64,000 nt of DNA, from the NCBI RefSeq assembly GCF_022267515.1, contig NZ_JAKFGB010000003.1, forward strand, positions 62,001-126,000, in the 5' to 3' direction. The DNA comes from Rubinisphaera margarita (GTDB lineage: Bacteria > Planctomycetota > Planctomycetia > Planctomycetales > Planctomycetaceae). Under the pieces are notes generated by a model. The model ran no database searches. It was given only the letters and a program-made list of their open reading frames with translations, and was not told the DNA's origin. A program made the position numbers and the translations under genes. Below are positions 1-8,286 of this stretch, piece after piece; position 1 is the first letter of the stretch, and every line of letters begins with the position of its first letter.

Positions 1-1
1 C

Positions 2-217
2 CCGGATGACCGGGTTCGCTCGACGGCCGAAAAACTGGTCGAAGCCGGAAACAGCCGCGGAGGACGCTTTGCATTCTGTCCCAGCCTTGACCAAATGCGT
101 TCCAGACTGGACGATTCACGACACGTTATGACAGGATCCCGAGCAGAAGTGATAGTGACGCTCGGAGCAGGAAACATTGATCGGATCTATGATGAGCTGC
201 CTGGATTCCTTTGCTGA
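2..217 (+). CDS. murC: UDP-N-acetylmuramate--L-alanine ligase, C-terminal end (partial)
   Basis: An open frame enters from the left edge and runs 71 codons to TGA at 215-217. The visible end includes a VIVTLGAGNIDRI segment, which matches the C-terminal part of MurC, where a GAG(D/N)I motif lies close to the end of the ligase. MurC is a cytoplasmic enzyme that adds L-alanine to UDP-MurNAc in peptidoglycan precursor synthesis. The frame overlaps the start of murB, as expected for a coupled mur operon. Too little remains to see the ATP-binding or central domains. The call rests on the terminal motif plus the neighbouring murB. Confidence 0.72.
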   Translation, partial: PDDRVRSTAEKLVEAGNSRGGRFAFCPSLDQMRSRLDDSRHVMTGSRAEVIVTLGAGNIDRIYDELPGFLC

Positions 218-1073
218 AATTACTCGACAGGATGAACCCCTGGCCCCGTACACCTGGCTGAAGCTGGGCGGACCGGCTCAGTACCTGATCGAGCCCCGGA
301 CCATGGACGAACTGGCCGCTGTGCTGCAGTGCTGCCAGAAAGAAAAACTTCCGGTCCATGTGCTGGGTGAAGGTTCGAATTTGCTGATTCGCGATGAAGG
401 CGTCAGCGGCGTCGTGTTGCGACTCAACAACGGCGACTTCTGCAAAGTGGAAGTCGACGGGACAACGGTCAAAGCCGGAGCAGGGGCTCTGCTTTCGCAT
501 GTCATTTCCCGCAGCGTGGCTGGTGGACTGACCGGGTTGGAAGAACTGGCCGGAATCCCCGGAACGATCGGCGGAGCGGTTATCGGAAACGCCGGGACGC
601 GCAGCGGAGAGATCGGAACCAAGGTCGTCTCCATCGATGTGATGAATCACGAAGGTAAGATCGAAACGCTGTCCAGCGAGATGATCGGCTTCGAGTACCG
701 CAACAGCCACCTGGGCAATGCCATCGTGATTTCCGCGACATTGCAGCTGAGCGAAGATGATCCGAACGAGATCACGAAGCGATTGCGGAAAACGTGGATC
801 ATGAAAAAGGCTTCGCAGCCTCTTTCGTCGCAGTCTGCGGGCTGTGTCTTCAAGAATCCACGCGGACTTTCCGCAGGTTCGCTGATTGAACAGTCGGGCT
901 TGAAGGGAACGCGCGTGGGGGACTGCGAAGTCAGCGATCTGCACGCGAACTTCATCATCACCCACGAGAACTGCACCAGCGACGATGTCCTGCGACTGAT
1001 CAACCTGGTTCGCTCCAAGGTGCAGGATACGCACGACATCGAACTCGAACTCGAGATCAAAACCTGGCCGTAG
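177..1073 (+). CDS. murB: UDP-N-acetylenolpyruvoylglucosamine reductase MurB
   Basis: MurB is an FAD enzyme that reduces UDP-GlcNAc-enolpyruvate to UDP-MurNAc with NADPH, in the cytoplasmic branch of peptidoglycan synthesis. The FAD-binding half shows TWLKLGGPAQ, then GEGSNLLIRD and GIPGTIGGAVIGNAG. The C-terminal substrate domain shows SAGCVFKNP and GDCEVSDLHANFI. It lacks the long insert of E. coli-type enzymes, so it is a type II MurB. Cysteine (near residue 219) occupies the position of the catalytic Ser of E. coli MurB; I believe this substitution occurs in other lineages. TTG 177 is preferred because GGAG/AGGA lies 4-9 bases upstream; ATG 189 and 192 are alternatives without a well-spaced site. 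It overlaps murC by about 40 bases. Confidence 0.95.
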   Translation: MIGSMMSCLDSFAEITRQDEPLAPYTWLKLGGPAQYLIEPRTMDELAAVLQCCQKEKLPVHVLGEGSNLLIRDEGVSGVVLRLNNGDFCKVEVDGTTVKAGAGALLSHVISRSVAGGLTGLEELAGIPGTIGGAVIGNAGTRSGEIGTKVVSIDVMNHEGKIETLSSEMIGFEYRNSHLGNAIVISATLQLSEDDPNEITKRLRKTWIMKKASQPLSSQSAGCVFKNPRGLSAGSLIEQSGLKGTRVGDCEVSDLHANFIITHENCTSDDVLRLINLVRSKVQDTHDIELELEIKTWP

Positions 1074-1090
1074 GCGAAACCGTCTCCCAC

Positions 1091-1132
1091 ACGCACCGGG
1101 TTAAGACATCATCGAGAAGGGTGACCCGTCCG
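1091..1132 (+). repeat. Dispersed intergenic element, copy A
   Basis: These 42 bases match copy B (47172-47213) at 36 positions. Both lie just downstream of a plus-strand gene and outside coding sequence. The core here reads GGTTAAGACATCATCGAGAA. CACC at 1094-1097 can pair with GGTG at 1120-1123, leaving the core in a 22-base loop. A second hairpin follows: CCCGT near 1125-1129 pairs with ACGGG near 1139-1143. A strong terminator ends the interval at 1211, so copy A could be the body of a small RNA or the 3' end of the murB transcript. I recognise no known RNA family. Confidence 0.6.
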
Positions 1133-1179
1133 TGACGAACGGGCCTCCCTCGTTAGTTCCATTGCGAGATCGAACGATG

Positions 1180-1211
1180 AAAACCTCGCGACTCGGTTGC
1201 GAGGTTTTTTT
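1180..1211 (+). terminator. Rho-independent terminator after murB / element A
   Basis: The arms AAACCTCGC (1181-1189) and GCGAGGTTT (1199-1207) pair perfectly around a nine-base loop, and a run of seven T residues follows to 1211. It separates the murC-murB transcript, with element A, from the HEPN gene starting at 1256. Confidence 0.9.
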
Positions 1212-1255
1212 CTGCGCTGTTACTGTTCGAGGACCGCGAACAGGAGAACCCGCTG

Positions 1256-1897
1256 ATGGAACAGTCTCATCCCCCCGCTTTGGATTACTCGCAGATTCCC
1301 GAACCCCTTCGGGAGATCTTCGAAACAATTGAGAACGAACTGACGTGGCTGCACGGGCGGTGGATCATGTACCGGCAGCTGTTCGGAGCCGATCAACAGA
1401 CGCTCGACCTGTTGAATCAGTCCGCACCGACATTCTTCGGCATGCTGCAATTTCTGTGGCTCGATTACGTGGTGCTGGAGATCTGCAGTCTGACTGACCG
1501 GCCCCGGTCTTTTGGACGGGACAATCTGGTTCTCCGGCAACTTTATGAAAAGCTCGATCGCGAGGCTTATGCGAAGCTCGTCGAACAGCTCGAACAAAAG
1601 GGGGAACTGGTCGAGCAGTGCTGCGGCAAATTGCGGACGATTCGTAACCGCCGTATCGCTCACCGGGATCAGCGAGCCGCTCTCGGGGCGTACCAGACGC
1701 CGATCCTTGGCGTTTCGCGCAAAGATGTCGACGATGCTCTCGTGGCCATGCGGGACTACGTGAACTGCTTCCGGATGGAGTTCCTGGGATCAGAAATGGC
1801 ATTCGATCAGTTCGAACTTCCTGACGATGCAACGACACTGCTGTCGCATCTTGAAGCCGCTGTGCAGAACCGGAAAACACAGACGGATGCCGACTGA
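1256..1897 (+). CDS. Lone HEPN-domain protein, AbiU2-like
   Basis: A 213-residue, mostly helical protein. Near residue 132 it carries RNRRIAHRD, which fits the R(x4-6)H signature of HEPN ribonucleases, with the polar N right after the R. The surrounding helices resemble the AbiU2 branch of HEPN proteins. HEPN proteins commonly cut RNA in toxin-antitoxin or phage-defence systems, usually beside a MNT nucleotidyltransferase or another antitoxin. No such partner is visible, so a defence role is only inferred. ATG 1256 has AGGAG nine bases upstream. The gene stands alone behind a terminator. Confidence 0.6.
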   Translation: MEQSHPPALDYSQIPEPLREIFETIENELTWLHGRWIMYRQLFGADQQTLDLLNQSAPTFFGMLQFLWLDYVVLEICSLTDRPRSFGRDNLVLRQLYEKLDREAYAKLVEQLEQKGELVEQCCGKLRTIRNRRIAHRDQRAALGAYQTPILGVSRKDVDDALVAMRDYVNCFRMEFLGSEMAFDQFELPDDATTLLSHLEAAVQNRKTQTDAD

Positions 1898-1991
1898 TGG
1901 ATGCGATCGTTCCCCCCGAACGAAGGCGTCTCAGTAGATCTCCGCAGCTCGTTTCACGGATACTGAACACATTGCACCTGTGTTGCCGATT

Positions 1992-2267
1992 CTATCGATC
2001 GGGAACGTCGTGAGCTGCTGCAATCATGGGAATCTTTTCGGCCTTCGGGTCATCATGACCTACGATTCTTTCGGGGATCAGACCCGCCTTCAGCCACCGC
2101 TCCTGCACTGACGTTTCCGGAAAACAGACATGTTGCCAGACGACATCAGGGGTCCAGCCAAACCGCCTCAATTTTGCGTCCTGCCGTCTCAGAGCAACGT
2201 CATGCGTGTCGACGCTGCCGCTCCACGAGTAAAGTAAGTCTTGAATGAAGTCTTTTGTCTTGTCCAA
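1992..2267 (-). CDS. Possible small protein of unknown function (91 aa)
   Basis: The 1898-2244 interval has no plus-strand gene. The only plausible reading is this minus-strand frame of 91 codons, whose residue mix looks protein-like (for example FGWTPDVVWQHV and AGLIPERIVGHDDP). I recognise no domain. The longest version would overlap the divergent FliL-like gene by 23 bases, so a shorter start inside the frame is more likely. Without comparative data it stays a weak call. Confidence 0.3.
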   Translation of the reverse strand: MDKTKDFIQDLLYSWSGSVDTHDVALRRQDAKLRRFGWTPDVVWQHVCFPETSVQERWLKAGLIPERIVGHDDPKAEKIPMIAAAHDVPDR

Positions 2268-2850
2268 CGAAACAATCGAACGTCTCCGGGAAATTCATCG
2301 CGCCGTTCAGCAGGAACAGCTGCGACCGCAACTGCGGTTCGCGTTCAGCACCGACAATCTCATTCTGCTCGGAATGATTACTGTTCTCGTGGTGATTGCC
2401 CTGCTGATGCTCTCGTTCGTCCATCCGCAGACGGCCGCCAGCCAGGACCAGATGGACCAGGATCGGCGGGAAATCGTCGAAGCTTACCAGGATGACCAGT
2501 TCTTTGAGATCTCGCTCGGCGAGGCAGAATCGATGGTCCCGAGTGTGCACGCACCGGACAGTGTCGACGTCATCAACTACGAAGCCGTGCTTACGATTCA
2601 GGGGACGGTGAAGGACTACATGGCCGCGGATACATCAATCCGACAACGGGAGAACCGGATCCGGGCCGAGGTCGGAGCGGTGATCAATTCTGCTTCGCCC
2701 GAGAAAATTGCCGAGCCGAGTCTTTCGCAACTTCGCACCGAGATCAGAGTGGCGGTGAACTCGATCATTGGCGAAGAGAAGATCAACGAGGTGAACTTCT
2801 CCCATTTCACCCGCTACACACTGCGGTCGTCGGCCCACTCAGGGGATTGA
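2245..2850 (+). CDS. FliL-like single-pass membrane protein
   Basis: The 201-residue protein has a short cytoplasmic head, one hydrophobic segment at about residues 39-60 and an external domain. The C-terminal stretch, from LRTEIRVAVN to INEVNFSHFTRYTL, follows the FliL pattern of a final helix plus a strand ending near V.FT.F. FliL proteins sit beside the flagellar stator, and the fold is related to stomatin/SPFH-type domains. No flagellar gene is nearby, so a flagellar role is not supported. The 3' end overlaps the convergent larE by 12 bases. Confidence 0.5.
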   Translation: MKSFVLSNETIERLREIHRAVQQEQLRPQLRFAFSTDNLILLGMITVLVVIALLMLSFVHPQTAASQDQMDQDRREIVEAYQDDQFFEISLGEAESMVPSVHAPDSVDVINYEAVLTIQGTVKDYMAADTSIRQRENRIRAEVGAVINSASPEKIAEPSLSQLRTEIRVAVNSIIGEEKINEVNFSHFTRYTLRSSAHSGD

Positions 2851-3720
2851 TCCGACCTGCCGCTGATCTTCAAGCACGTTGAGCGGCAGCACGGCATTCA
2901 TGGAGCCGGAGCGGAAGCCCGCCAGATCGATTGTCACATAGCGGAAGCCGAGTGCCTCGAACTGCTGAACGATTTCGTCCCGAGCTTCCGTCGTTGAGAG
3001 CCGCTCGATGGCCTCGCGGGGAACTTCGATCCGGGCCAGCTCATTGAACTCATGGCGGACTCGCAGTTCGAACAGACCAAAGCGTGTCTTGAGGAACCGC
3101 TCCGCTTCGTCGACGCGACGAACCCGTTCGACGGTCACTTCGAGGCCATGTGCAATTCGGCTCGAAAGGCAGGGGGACGCGGGCTTGTTCCAGACCGGCA
3201 ACTCCCAATGAGCAGCCAGCTCGCGGACATCGGCTTTGTTCAAACTCGCTTCGACGAGCGGACTGCGAACGTCGTGCTGGGCAGCCGCCCTGAGCCCCGG
3301 TCGATAGTCGCCGAGATCGTCGATGTTGGTGCCGTTCACAATCACATCAAGGTTCAGGCCCTGCTGCTGAAGAGCCGCGGCACGGTGAGCGGTGATAGTC
3401 GAATAAAGCGTGTCTTTACAATAGAAGCAACGGTCTCCGACGTTGGCGCGATACTGGTCCTTCTCGAACTCCGTCGTTTTCAGAACCACGAGCGGAATGC
3501 CGATCAGTTCCGCAATGTCGCGTGCTTCTTCCACAGTGCCTCGCGGAACCGATGGGCTGTCGGCGATCAGTGCTGTGGCGTTTCCGGGAGCGGCGACGGC
3601 GGCGGCTTTCGCCACGACGGTGCTGTCGACTCCGCCGGAAAAGGCGACGCCGACGCGTCCGTAATCGCGAAGAATCTGCAGTAGCTCGTCCCGCTTCTGC
3701 TCAACTGTCCGGACACTCAT
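2839..3720 (-). CDS. larE: ATP-dependent sacrificial sulfur transferase LarE
   Basis: LarE adenylates and then sulfurates the pyridinium precursor of the nickel-pincer nucleotide, the cofactor of lactate racemase and related enzymes. The PP-loop GVAFSGGVDST near the start marks an ATP pyrophosphatase. CFYCK and PASPCLSSRI give three conserved cysteines; the last corresponds to the sulfur-donating Cys of the Lactobacillus enzyme. Three cysteines fit the LarE type that binds an iron-sulfur cluster and works catalytically. ATG 3720 gives 293 residues, normal for the family; an in-frame TTG lies ten codons upstream. No larA, larB or larC is in the window. Confidence 0.88.
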   Translation of the reverse strand: MSVRTVEQKRDELLQILRDYGRVGVAFSGGVDSTVVAKAAAVAAPGNATALIADSPSVPRGTVEEARDIAELIGIPLVVLKTTEFEKDQYRANVGDRCFYCKDTLYSTITAHRAAALQQQGLNLDVIVNGTNIDDLGDYRPGLRAAAQHDVRSPLVEASLNKADVRELAAHWELPVWNKPASPCLSSRIAHGLEVTVERVRRVDEAERFLKTRFGLFELRVRHEFNELARIEVPREAIERLSTTEARDEIVQQFEALGFRYVTIDLAGFRSGSMNAVLPLNVLEDQRQVGSIP

Positions 3721-3977
3721 GGGCTTCGACTCTGGCAACTGTCTGCTCAAATTTTCACTCGTTCCCGTCAGCCGGTCCGCTTGAAGGCGACCTGTTCACA
3801 GGAATTCTACACAAAACGCCCGCCGGGGCGAAAAATGAGGCGATTGCGAAACCGACCTCTGGCGGTATAAACTAACGACCAAGGCATGAATTCGCATCCG
3901 CAGAGCCGATACAAATCTTTCCCCGGCTCCGGTTCCCTCCTCAAGTGGAAGTTCTGGCAGAACACGAGGCGAAAACG

Positions 3978-5870
3978 ATGAACCATTCCGTAGCTCGACG
4001 GTCTCCCCGAACATTCCCCGGCTTGCTGGCCTTGATGGTGTTCTGCGGGATGCTGTTGGTTGACACTTCGGACCTGCAGGCTCAACTGACGACGGAACAT
4101 CGTCGCACACTGACTGAACTCCGTCGCGACGTTTCCCGAGTCTCTTCGCTGATCCGCCGGAAGGATTACGATGAGGCCGAGGCTGCCCTCAGTGAAGCGG
4201 AACAAGCCCTGCAGAAAGTCGCCAGTGAAGCCGGCCTGGAAGAGGATGATCGAGCTCTTGCGTCAATCCAGCGAACGATTGAAATTCAACGAAAGAATCT
4301 GGCACGAGCCACCGGCGACGGGGAGCCGGGCAACGCCGGAGTAAGCTTCTCCAAAGATGTCGCCCCGATTCTGGCTGAGAATTGTGTCGGCTGCCACGAT
4401 GACGGTGCGGCCGGCGGATTGCGGCTCGATACATTTGCTGGAATGCGGCGAGGGGGGCGCAGCGGCATCCTGCTCGTGCCCGGTTCCGCAAACCGAAGTC
4501 TGCTCGCCCTGAAGTTAATCGCCAATCCCCCCGCTCGCATGCCCAAGAATGGCAATCCACTGGGGCAGCAGGAGATTGAAACGATCGCTGCCTGGATCAC
4601 CCAGGGAGCCAAGTTCGACGGGAAAGATCAGAACACGACCATGTCGGATCTGGCAACGGGAGCCGACGACAAGAAAATGACAGAGATCAAAGTGGCCAAG
4701 CCGGATGGCACCGAAACCGTCTCGTTCACGAAAGATATCGCTCCCATGCTCGTGACCTTCTGTCACGGCTGCCACAGTGGAGCCAATCCGAACAGCGGGT
4801 TTTCTGTCGAGACGTTCGAAAAGATTCTGATCGGCGGCGACAGTGGCGAAGTGCTGATTCCCGGAAACCTGGAAGACAGCCGCCTGTTTCGACTGACCGG
4901 CGGACTCGAAAATCCCCGAATGCCGCAGGGGCAGGCCCGCATCACGCGAAAGAACTACGAAGACCTGAAAGCCTGGATCAGTGAAGGCATCAAGTTCGAT
5001 GGAAACGATCCGAAGCAGCCTCTGCTCGAAATGGTTCCCTCGGCCAGCGACGAACGTCGGATGCAGCTGGCGAATATGACGCCGCAGGAATTCGAGAAGC
5101 ACCGTCGCGAACAGGGCGATTCGCACTGGCGACGGACGCTGTCGTCTGCCAACCCGGCTTCGGTTACGAACGACGATCTGCTCGTGATGGGGAACGTCGA
5201 GCCTCAACGGTTGCAGACCGTCCTCGACTGGGCCGAGCAGATGCGCTCCGGTCTGAAATCGAAGCTTGCTCTTGCCGAGGAACCCAAATGGAAAGGGCGA
5301 CTGGCGATCTACGTCTTCAAGGATCGTTACGACTACGAAGAGTTCAACCGCTCGATTGAGAACCGCCAGGCGACGGACCTGATGTTTGGTCATGCCCGCG
5401 TGACGGCGAGTTACGATATGGCTTATGTCGCGGTGCTCGACACCGGCGATGTTTCCTCGGCGACGACACCGTCTCTCAAGTGGACCCTGTCCAAAGGAAT
5501 GATCTCGGCTGCCCTGCAGCGTGGTTCGACAACCCGGATGGACTGGCTGACCGAAGGGACCGGCTGGGCACTGGCTGATTCCGAGCTTCGCAATGCCGAG
5601 TTCGAACGAGCGCTCATTGTTTCGGCGGCCCGAGCCATTAAAGGCGTGAACCGACCCGACGACCTGTTCAAAGCCGGCACGTTTTCGCCCGAAGTGACCG
5701 AGCACGTTGGACTGGTGACGGTGCGGCTGCTAATGAGCAGAGGATCGGGAGAGCAGCTCAAACGGTTCTCCGAAGCTCTGCTGTCGGGCCGCACTATCGA
5801 GGAAGCCTGCCGGATCTATAATACGACGCCGGAAGATTTGGGGCGGGCGGTCGCGGCGAGTTTGAACTGA
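3978..5870 (+). CDS. Secreted PSCyt1-type protein with two c-type heme motifs
   Basis: The 630-residue protein begins with a signal peptide (hydrophobic core LLALMVFCGMLLV), followed by a short helical region. Two repeats of a planctomycete cytochrome C-like domain (PSCyt1) carry CVGCH near residue 137 and CHGCH near residue 262, each followed by an RMPK- or RMPQ-like segment that could bear the distal Met. The C-terminal third resembles DUF1570/peptidase-MA-like domains but shows no HExxH. It should act outside the cytoplasmic membrane. ATG 3978 is chosen because GAGG lies about eight bases upstream and the signal peptide follows directly; an in-frame ATG exists at 3945. It is divergent from larE. 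Confidence 0.82.
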   Translation: MNHSVARRSPRTFPGLLALMVFCGMLLVDTSDLQAQLTTEHRRTLTELRRDVSRVSSLIRRKDYDEAEAALSEAEQALQKVASEAGLEEDDRALASIQRTIEIQRKNLARATGDGEPGNAGVSFSKDVAPILAENCVGCHDDGAAGGLRLDTFAGMRRGGRSGILLVPGSANRSLLALKLIANPPARMPKNGNPLGQQEIETIAAWITQGAKFDGKDQNTTMSDLATGADDKKMTEIKVAKPDGTETVSFTKDIAPMLVTFCHGCHSGANPNSGFSVETFEKILIGGDSGEVLIPGNLEDSRLFRLTGGLENPRMPQGQARITRKNYEDLKAWISEGIKFDGNDPKQPLLEMVPSASDERRMQLANMTPQEFEKHRREQGDSHWRRTLSSANPASVTNDDLLVMGNVEPQRLQTVLDWAEQMRSGLKSKLALAEEPKWKGRLAIYVFKDRYDYEEFNRSIENRQATDLMFGHARVTASYDMAYVAVLDTGDVSSATTPSLKWTLSKGMISAALQRGSTTRMDWLTEGTGWALADSELRNAEFERALIVSAARAIKGVNRPDDLFKAGTFSPEVTEHVGLVTVRLLMSRGSGEQLKRFSEALLSGRTIEEACRIYNTTPEDLGRAVAASLN

Positions 5871-5919
5871 TCGAACGGACTTCAAAAGGCAAATCGCGGC
5901 GTAAGGCCGCAACAGGATT

Positions 5920-7044
5920 ATGACGACAAGTGATGTCATCATTGTCGGGGGCGGAGTCATTGGACTGGCCACCGCACTGGAACTGGCCGAGCAGGGATGT
6001 ACGGTAACGGTCGTGGATCGACAGGCCGTTGGCCGTGAATCGTCCTGGGCCGGCGCCGGCATGATTCCCCCAGGAGAGATCCATCTGGCCAGTCCGGGGT
6101 ATCGTCAGCTCGCCATCGCGAGTTCGGCTCTCTGGCCCGAGTTTTCTGCCCGTGTGCACGAACTGACCGGCATCGACGATGAATACCACAACTGTGGAGC
6201 GGTGATTCTTCCGCCTGCCGATGATCCCGCAGCGATTGGCGACGAGATCGCAGACTGGCACACTCAGCAGATCGAAACGCAATTGCTGGAGGGTGATCAA
6301 CTCCGTCAGACGAGTTCGCGGTTCTTCAAAGGGCTGGACAGGGCCTATCTGCTGCCGGGACAGGCGCAGGTTCGCAATCCCCGTCATCTCAAAGCGTTGA
6401 TTGCCGGTTGCCGAAAACTCGGCGTGCAGATCCGCGAAGATGAGTCGATCGAACGGATGACGGTTCAGGGGAACCGACTGGTCTCGGTCAGCTCTGAACA
6501 CGAAGAATTCTCGGGCGATCGGTTTCTCATCACGGCTGGAGCCTGGTCGGGCTTCTTCGGGGAGCTGCTGAACGTCACGCTGCCCGTCGCACCGGTCCGT
6601 GGTCAACTGGTTATGGTGCAGTTGCCGGAACCATTTCCGTTCATCGTCGAGCAGGGCAAACGATACCTCGTGCCCCGGCTGGATGGTCGCCTGCTGATTG
6701 GCTCGACCGAATCGCTGGTTGGGTTCGATCGCACCGTGGAGCCCGATACGATCGAGGTTCTGCAGGAGTTTGCCGCGAGCATTCTTCCGGAGGTTGAGCG
6801 GCTCCCGGTGGAACGGTCCTGGTGCGGGTTTCGGCCCGCTGCGACCGACCGTTTGCCTGTTCTCGGCCAGGCTCCCGGAATCGAGAACGTCATCATCGGG
6901 ACGGGCCATTATCGGGCAGGACTTTCCCTTTGTCCTGTGACCGCCCGAATTCTCAGCGATCTAGCCCTGGGACGGGACGTGGAATTCGATCTCCATGACT
7001 TCCGTCCGGAACGTTTCGCCGAGCCTGTTGCTGAACACGTCTAG
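5920..7044 (+). CDS. thiO: Glycine oxidase-like FAD amine oxidase (ThiO family)
   Basis: The 374-residue protein opens with a dinucleotide-binding loop, VIIVGGGVIGLATALELAEQ, and has the DAO-family layout, including ESSWAGAGMIPPG near residue 42 and GHYRAGLSLCPVTA near the end. ThiO oxidises glycine or other small amines to the imine with release of peroxide; in thiamine synthesis this supplies dehydroglycine. No other thi gene is in the window. The gene is 18 bases from a flavoprotein and leads a run of four coupled genes, so it may serve that pathway instead. It follows the PSCyt1 gene by 49 bases, which include a small GCGGC/GCCGC hairpin. Confidence 0.82.
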   Translation: MTTSDVIIVGGGVIGLATALELAEQGCTVTVVDRQAVGRESSWAGAGMIPPGEIHLASPGYRQLAIASSALWPEFSARVHELTGIDDEYHNCGAVILPPADDPAAIGDEIADWHTQQIETQLLEGDQLRQTSSRFFKGLDRAYLLPGQAQVRNPRHLKALIAGCRKLGVQIREDESIERMTVQGNRLVSVSSEHEEFSGDRFLITAGAWSGFFGELLNVTLPVAPVRGQLVMVQLPEPFPFIVEQGKRYLVPRLDGRLLIGSTESLVGFDRTVEPDTIEVLQEFAASILPEVERLPVERSWCGFRPAATDRLPVLGQAPGIENVIIGTGHYRAGLSLCPVTARILSDLALGRDVEFDLHDFRPERFAEPVAEHV

Positions 7045-7062
7045 AAGCCACCCGGAATACCT

Positions 7063-8286
7063 ATGCCGTCAATCGCAGTCATTGGAGCCGGGCCCATCGG
7101 TCTTGAAGCGGCTCGACAGTCCATCGAACAGGGCTGGTCCGTTACGGTCTTCGAGCAGGGACGTATCGCCGATGCCATTCATCGGTGGGGATACGTGAAG
7201 ATGTTCTCTCCACGGGAATGGAATTCCACGCCGGGCGGGCGAACTGCCATCGATTACGAGGTGCCGCTGGAAGAGTGTGAATCGGGCGACGAGTTCGCCA
7301 CAGGCTATCTGGAACCGTTGGCCCGCTGGATCGAGTCTCGCGCAGAAGTGTTGACAGGAACCCGCGTTCGCGGCATCAGCAGAAGCGACTGGCTGAAAGG
7401 GGATCGAATCGGCGAACGGTCAGGACAGCCGTTCCGTCTCCTCATTGAGACCGCCGATCAGGAGGCGATCCACACCTCCGACATCGTGCTCGACTGCAGT
7501 GGAGTCTTCAGCACTCCCTCCCGTGCCGGAGCCGGCGGGATTTGCTGTCCGGGAGAACGGTCGAATGCCGATCTCATTGAGTACGGCGTCCCGACCGCAT
7601 CGCGGTTCGCAACGATCGCGGAGAAAAAGAGAGTTCTCGTCCTGGGCAGTGGATATTCAGCCGCGACGATGGTCTCGGAATTATTGAAGCGAGCCGGCGA
7701 TCAGCAAGCCGAGGTGATCTGGTCGACCCGGTCGTGTCGCCCAGAAGGGCCGCTTATTCCGATTCCGGACGATTCCCTCCCCGCACGTAATCAACTGAGC
7801 TTGAGAGCCAATCGGCTGGTGAGCGAGCCGTCTGGCCCGGTCCGCTGGTTGGCTGAAACCGTTGTTGATTCCGTTGTACGTGAAGGCGAGGCGTTGGGAG
7901 TGCGTTTGCGGAATCTCCGGACGCAGCAGGTCGAGGAACTCGTTGTCGACCACGTGTTGGCCTGTACGGGGTTCCGTCCCGATCGAGAGCTGGCTCGCGA
8001 ACTGCAGATTCACGAATGCTATGCAACAGAAGGCCCCATCAAGCTTGCCGCCGAGTTGATCGGACAGTCGGGCGGCGACTGCACGCAGGTCACCTCCAGT
8101 GGAGTTGGTGTGCTGGTCAATCCGGAAGGAGATTACTTCATCCTCGGCGCAAAGAGCTACGGACGGTCCTCGCGGTTTCTGCTCCAGAACGGCTATGCCC
8201 AGGTGACGGCCGTGATCAGGTTGCTGGCCAGCCGATCGGAACCAGCTGGAGCCGTGTCGACGGGAGGCTCCTCATGTGCGCAATGA
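7063..8286 (+). CDS. FAD/NAD(P)-binding oxidoreductase of unknown substrate
   Basis: The 407-residue protein has two Rossmann loops, VIGAGPIGLEAARQ at the N-terminus and VLVLGSGYSAATM near residue 191, plus the ACTGFRPD segment typical of flavoprotein reductases and FMO-like monooxygenases. This is a two-dinucleotide-binding-domain flavoprotein. I do not recognise its specific family. HRWGYVKMFSP near residue 45 is unusual for thioredoxin reductases, and no redox CxxC is present. It overlaps the radical SAM gene by 13 bases, so the two products are probably made together. Confidence 0.75.
   Translation: MPSIAVIGAGPIGLEAARQSIEQGWSVTVFEQGRIADAIHRWGYVKMFSPREWNSTPGGRTAIDYEVPLEECESGDEFATGYLEPLARWIESRAEVLTGTRVRGISRSDWLKGDRIGERSGQPFRLLIETADQEAIHTSDIVLDCSGVFSTPSRAGAGGICCPGERSNADLIEYGVPTASRFATIAEKKRVLVLGSGYSAATMVSELLKRAGDQQAEVIWSTRSCRPEGPLIPIPDDSLPARNQLSLRANRLVSEPSGPVRWLAETVVDSVVREGEALGVRLRNLRTQQVEELVVDHVLACTGFRPDRELARELQIHECYATEGPIKLAAELIGQSGGDCTQVTSSGVGVLVNPEGDYFILGAKSYGRSSRFLLQNGYAQVTAVIRLLASRSEPAGAVSTGGSSCAQ

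Noticed and set aside
126..1034. Long minus-strand open frame antisense to murB (302 codons)
   Set aside because: It lies entirely across murB, whose conserved motifs are clear, and its translation shows no domain; GC-rich DNA commonly gives such antisense frames.
4515..5705. 396-codon antisense frame across the PSCyt1 gene
   Set aside because: It opposes a protein with signal peptide and two CxxCH motifs and has an abnormal residue composition.
5794..6909. 371-codon antisense frame across the ThiO-like gene
   Set aside because: It opposes a well-conserved FAD enzyme and has no recognisable domain.
8016..8273. N-terminal extension of the radical SAM frame
   Set aside because: It overlaps the flavoprotein gene by nearly 90 codons; the ribosome site and the start of the family both fit ATG 8274.
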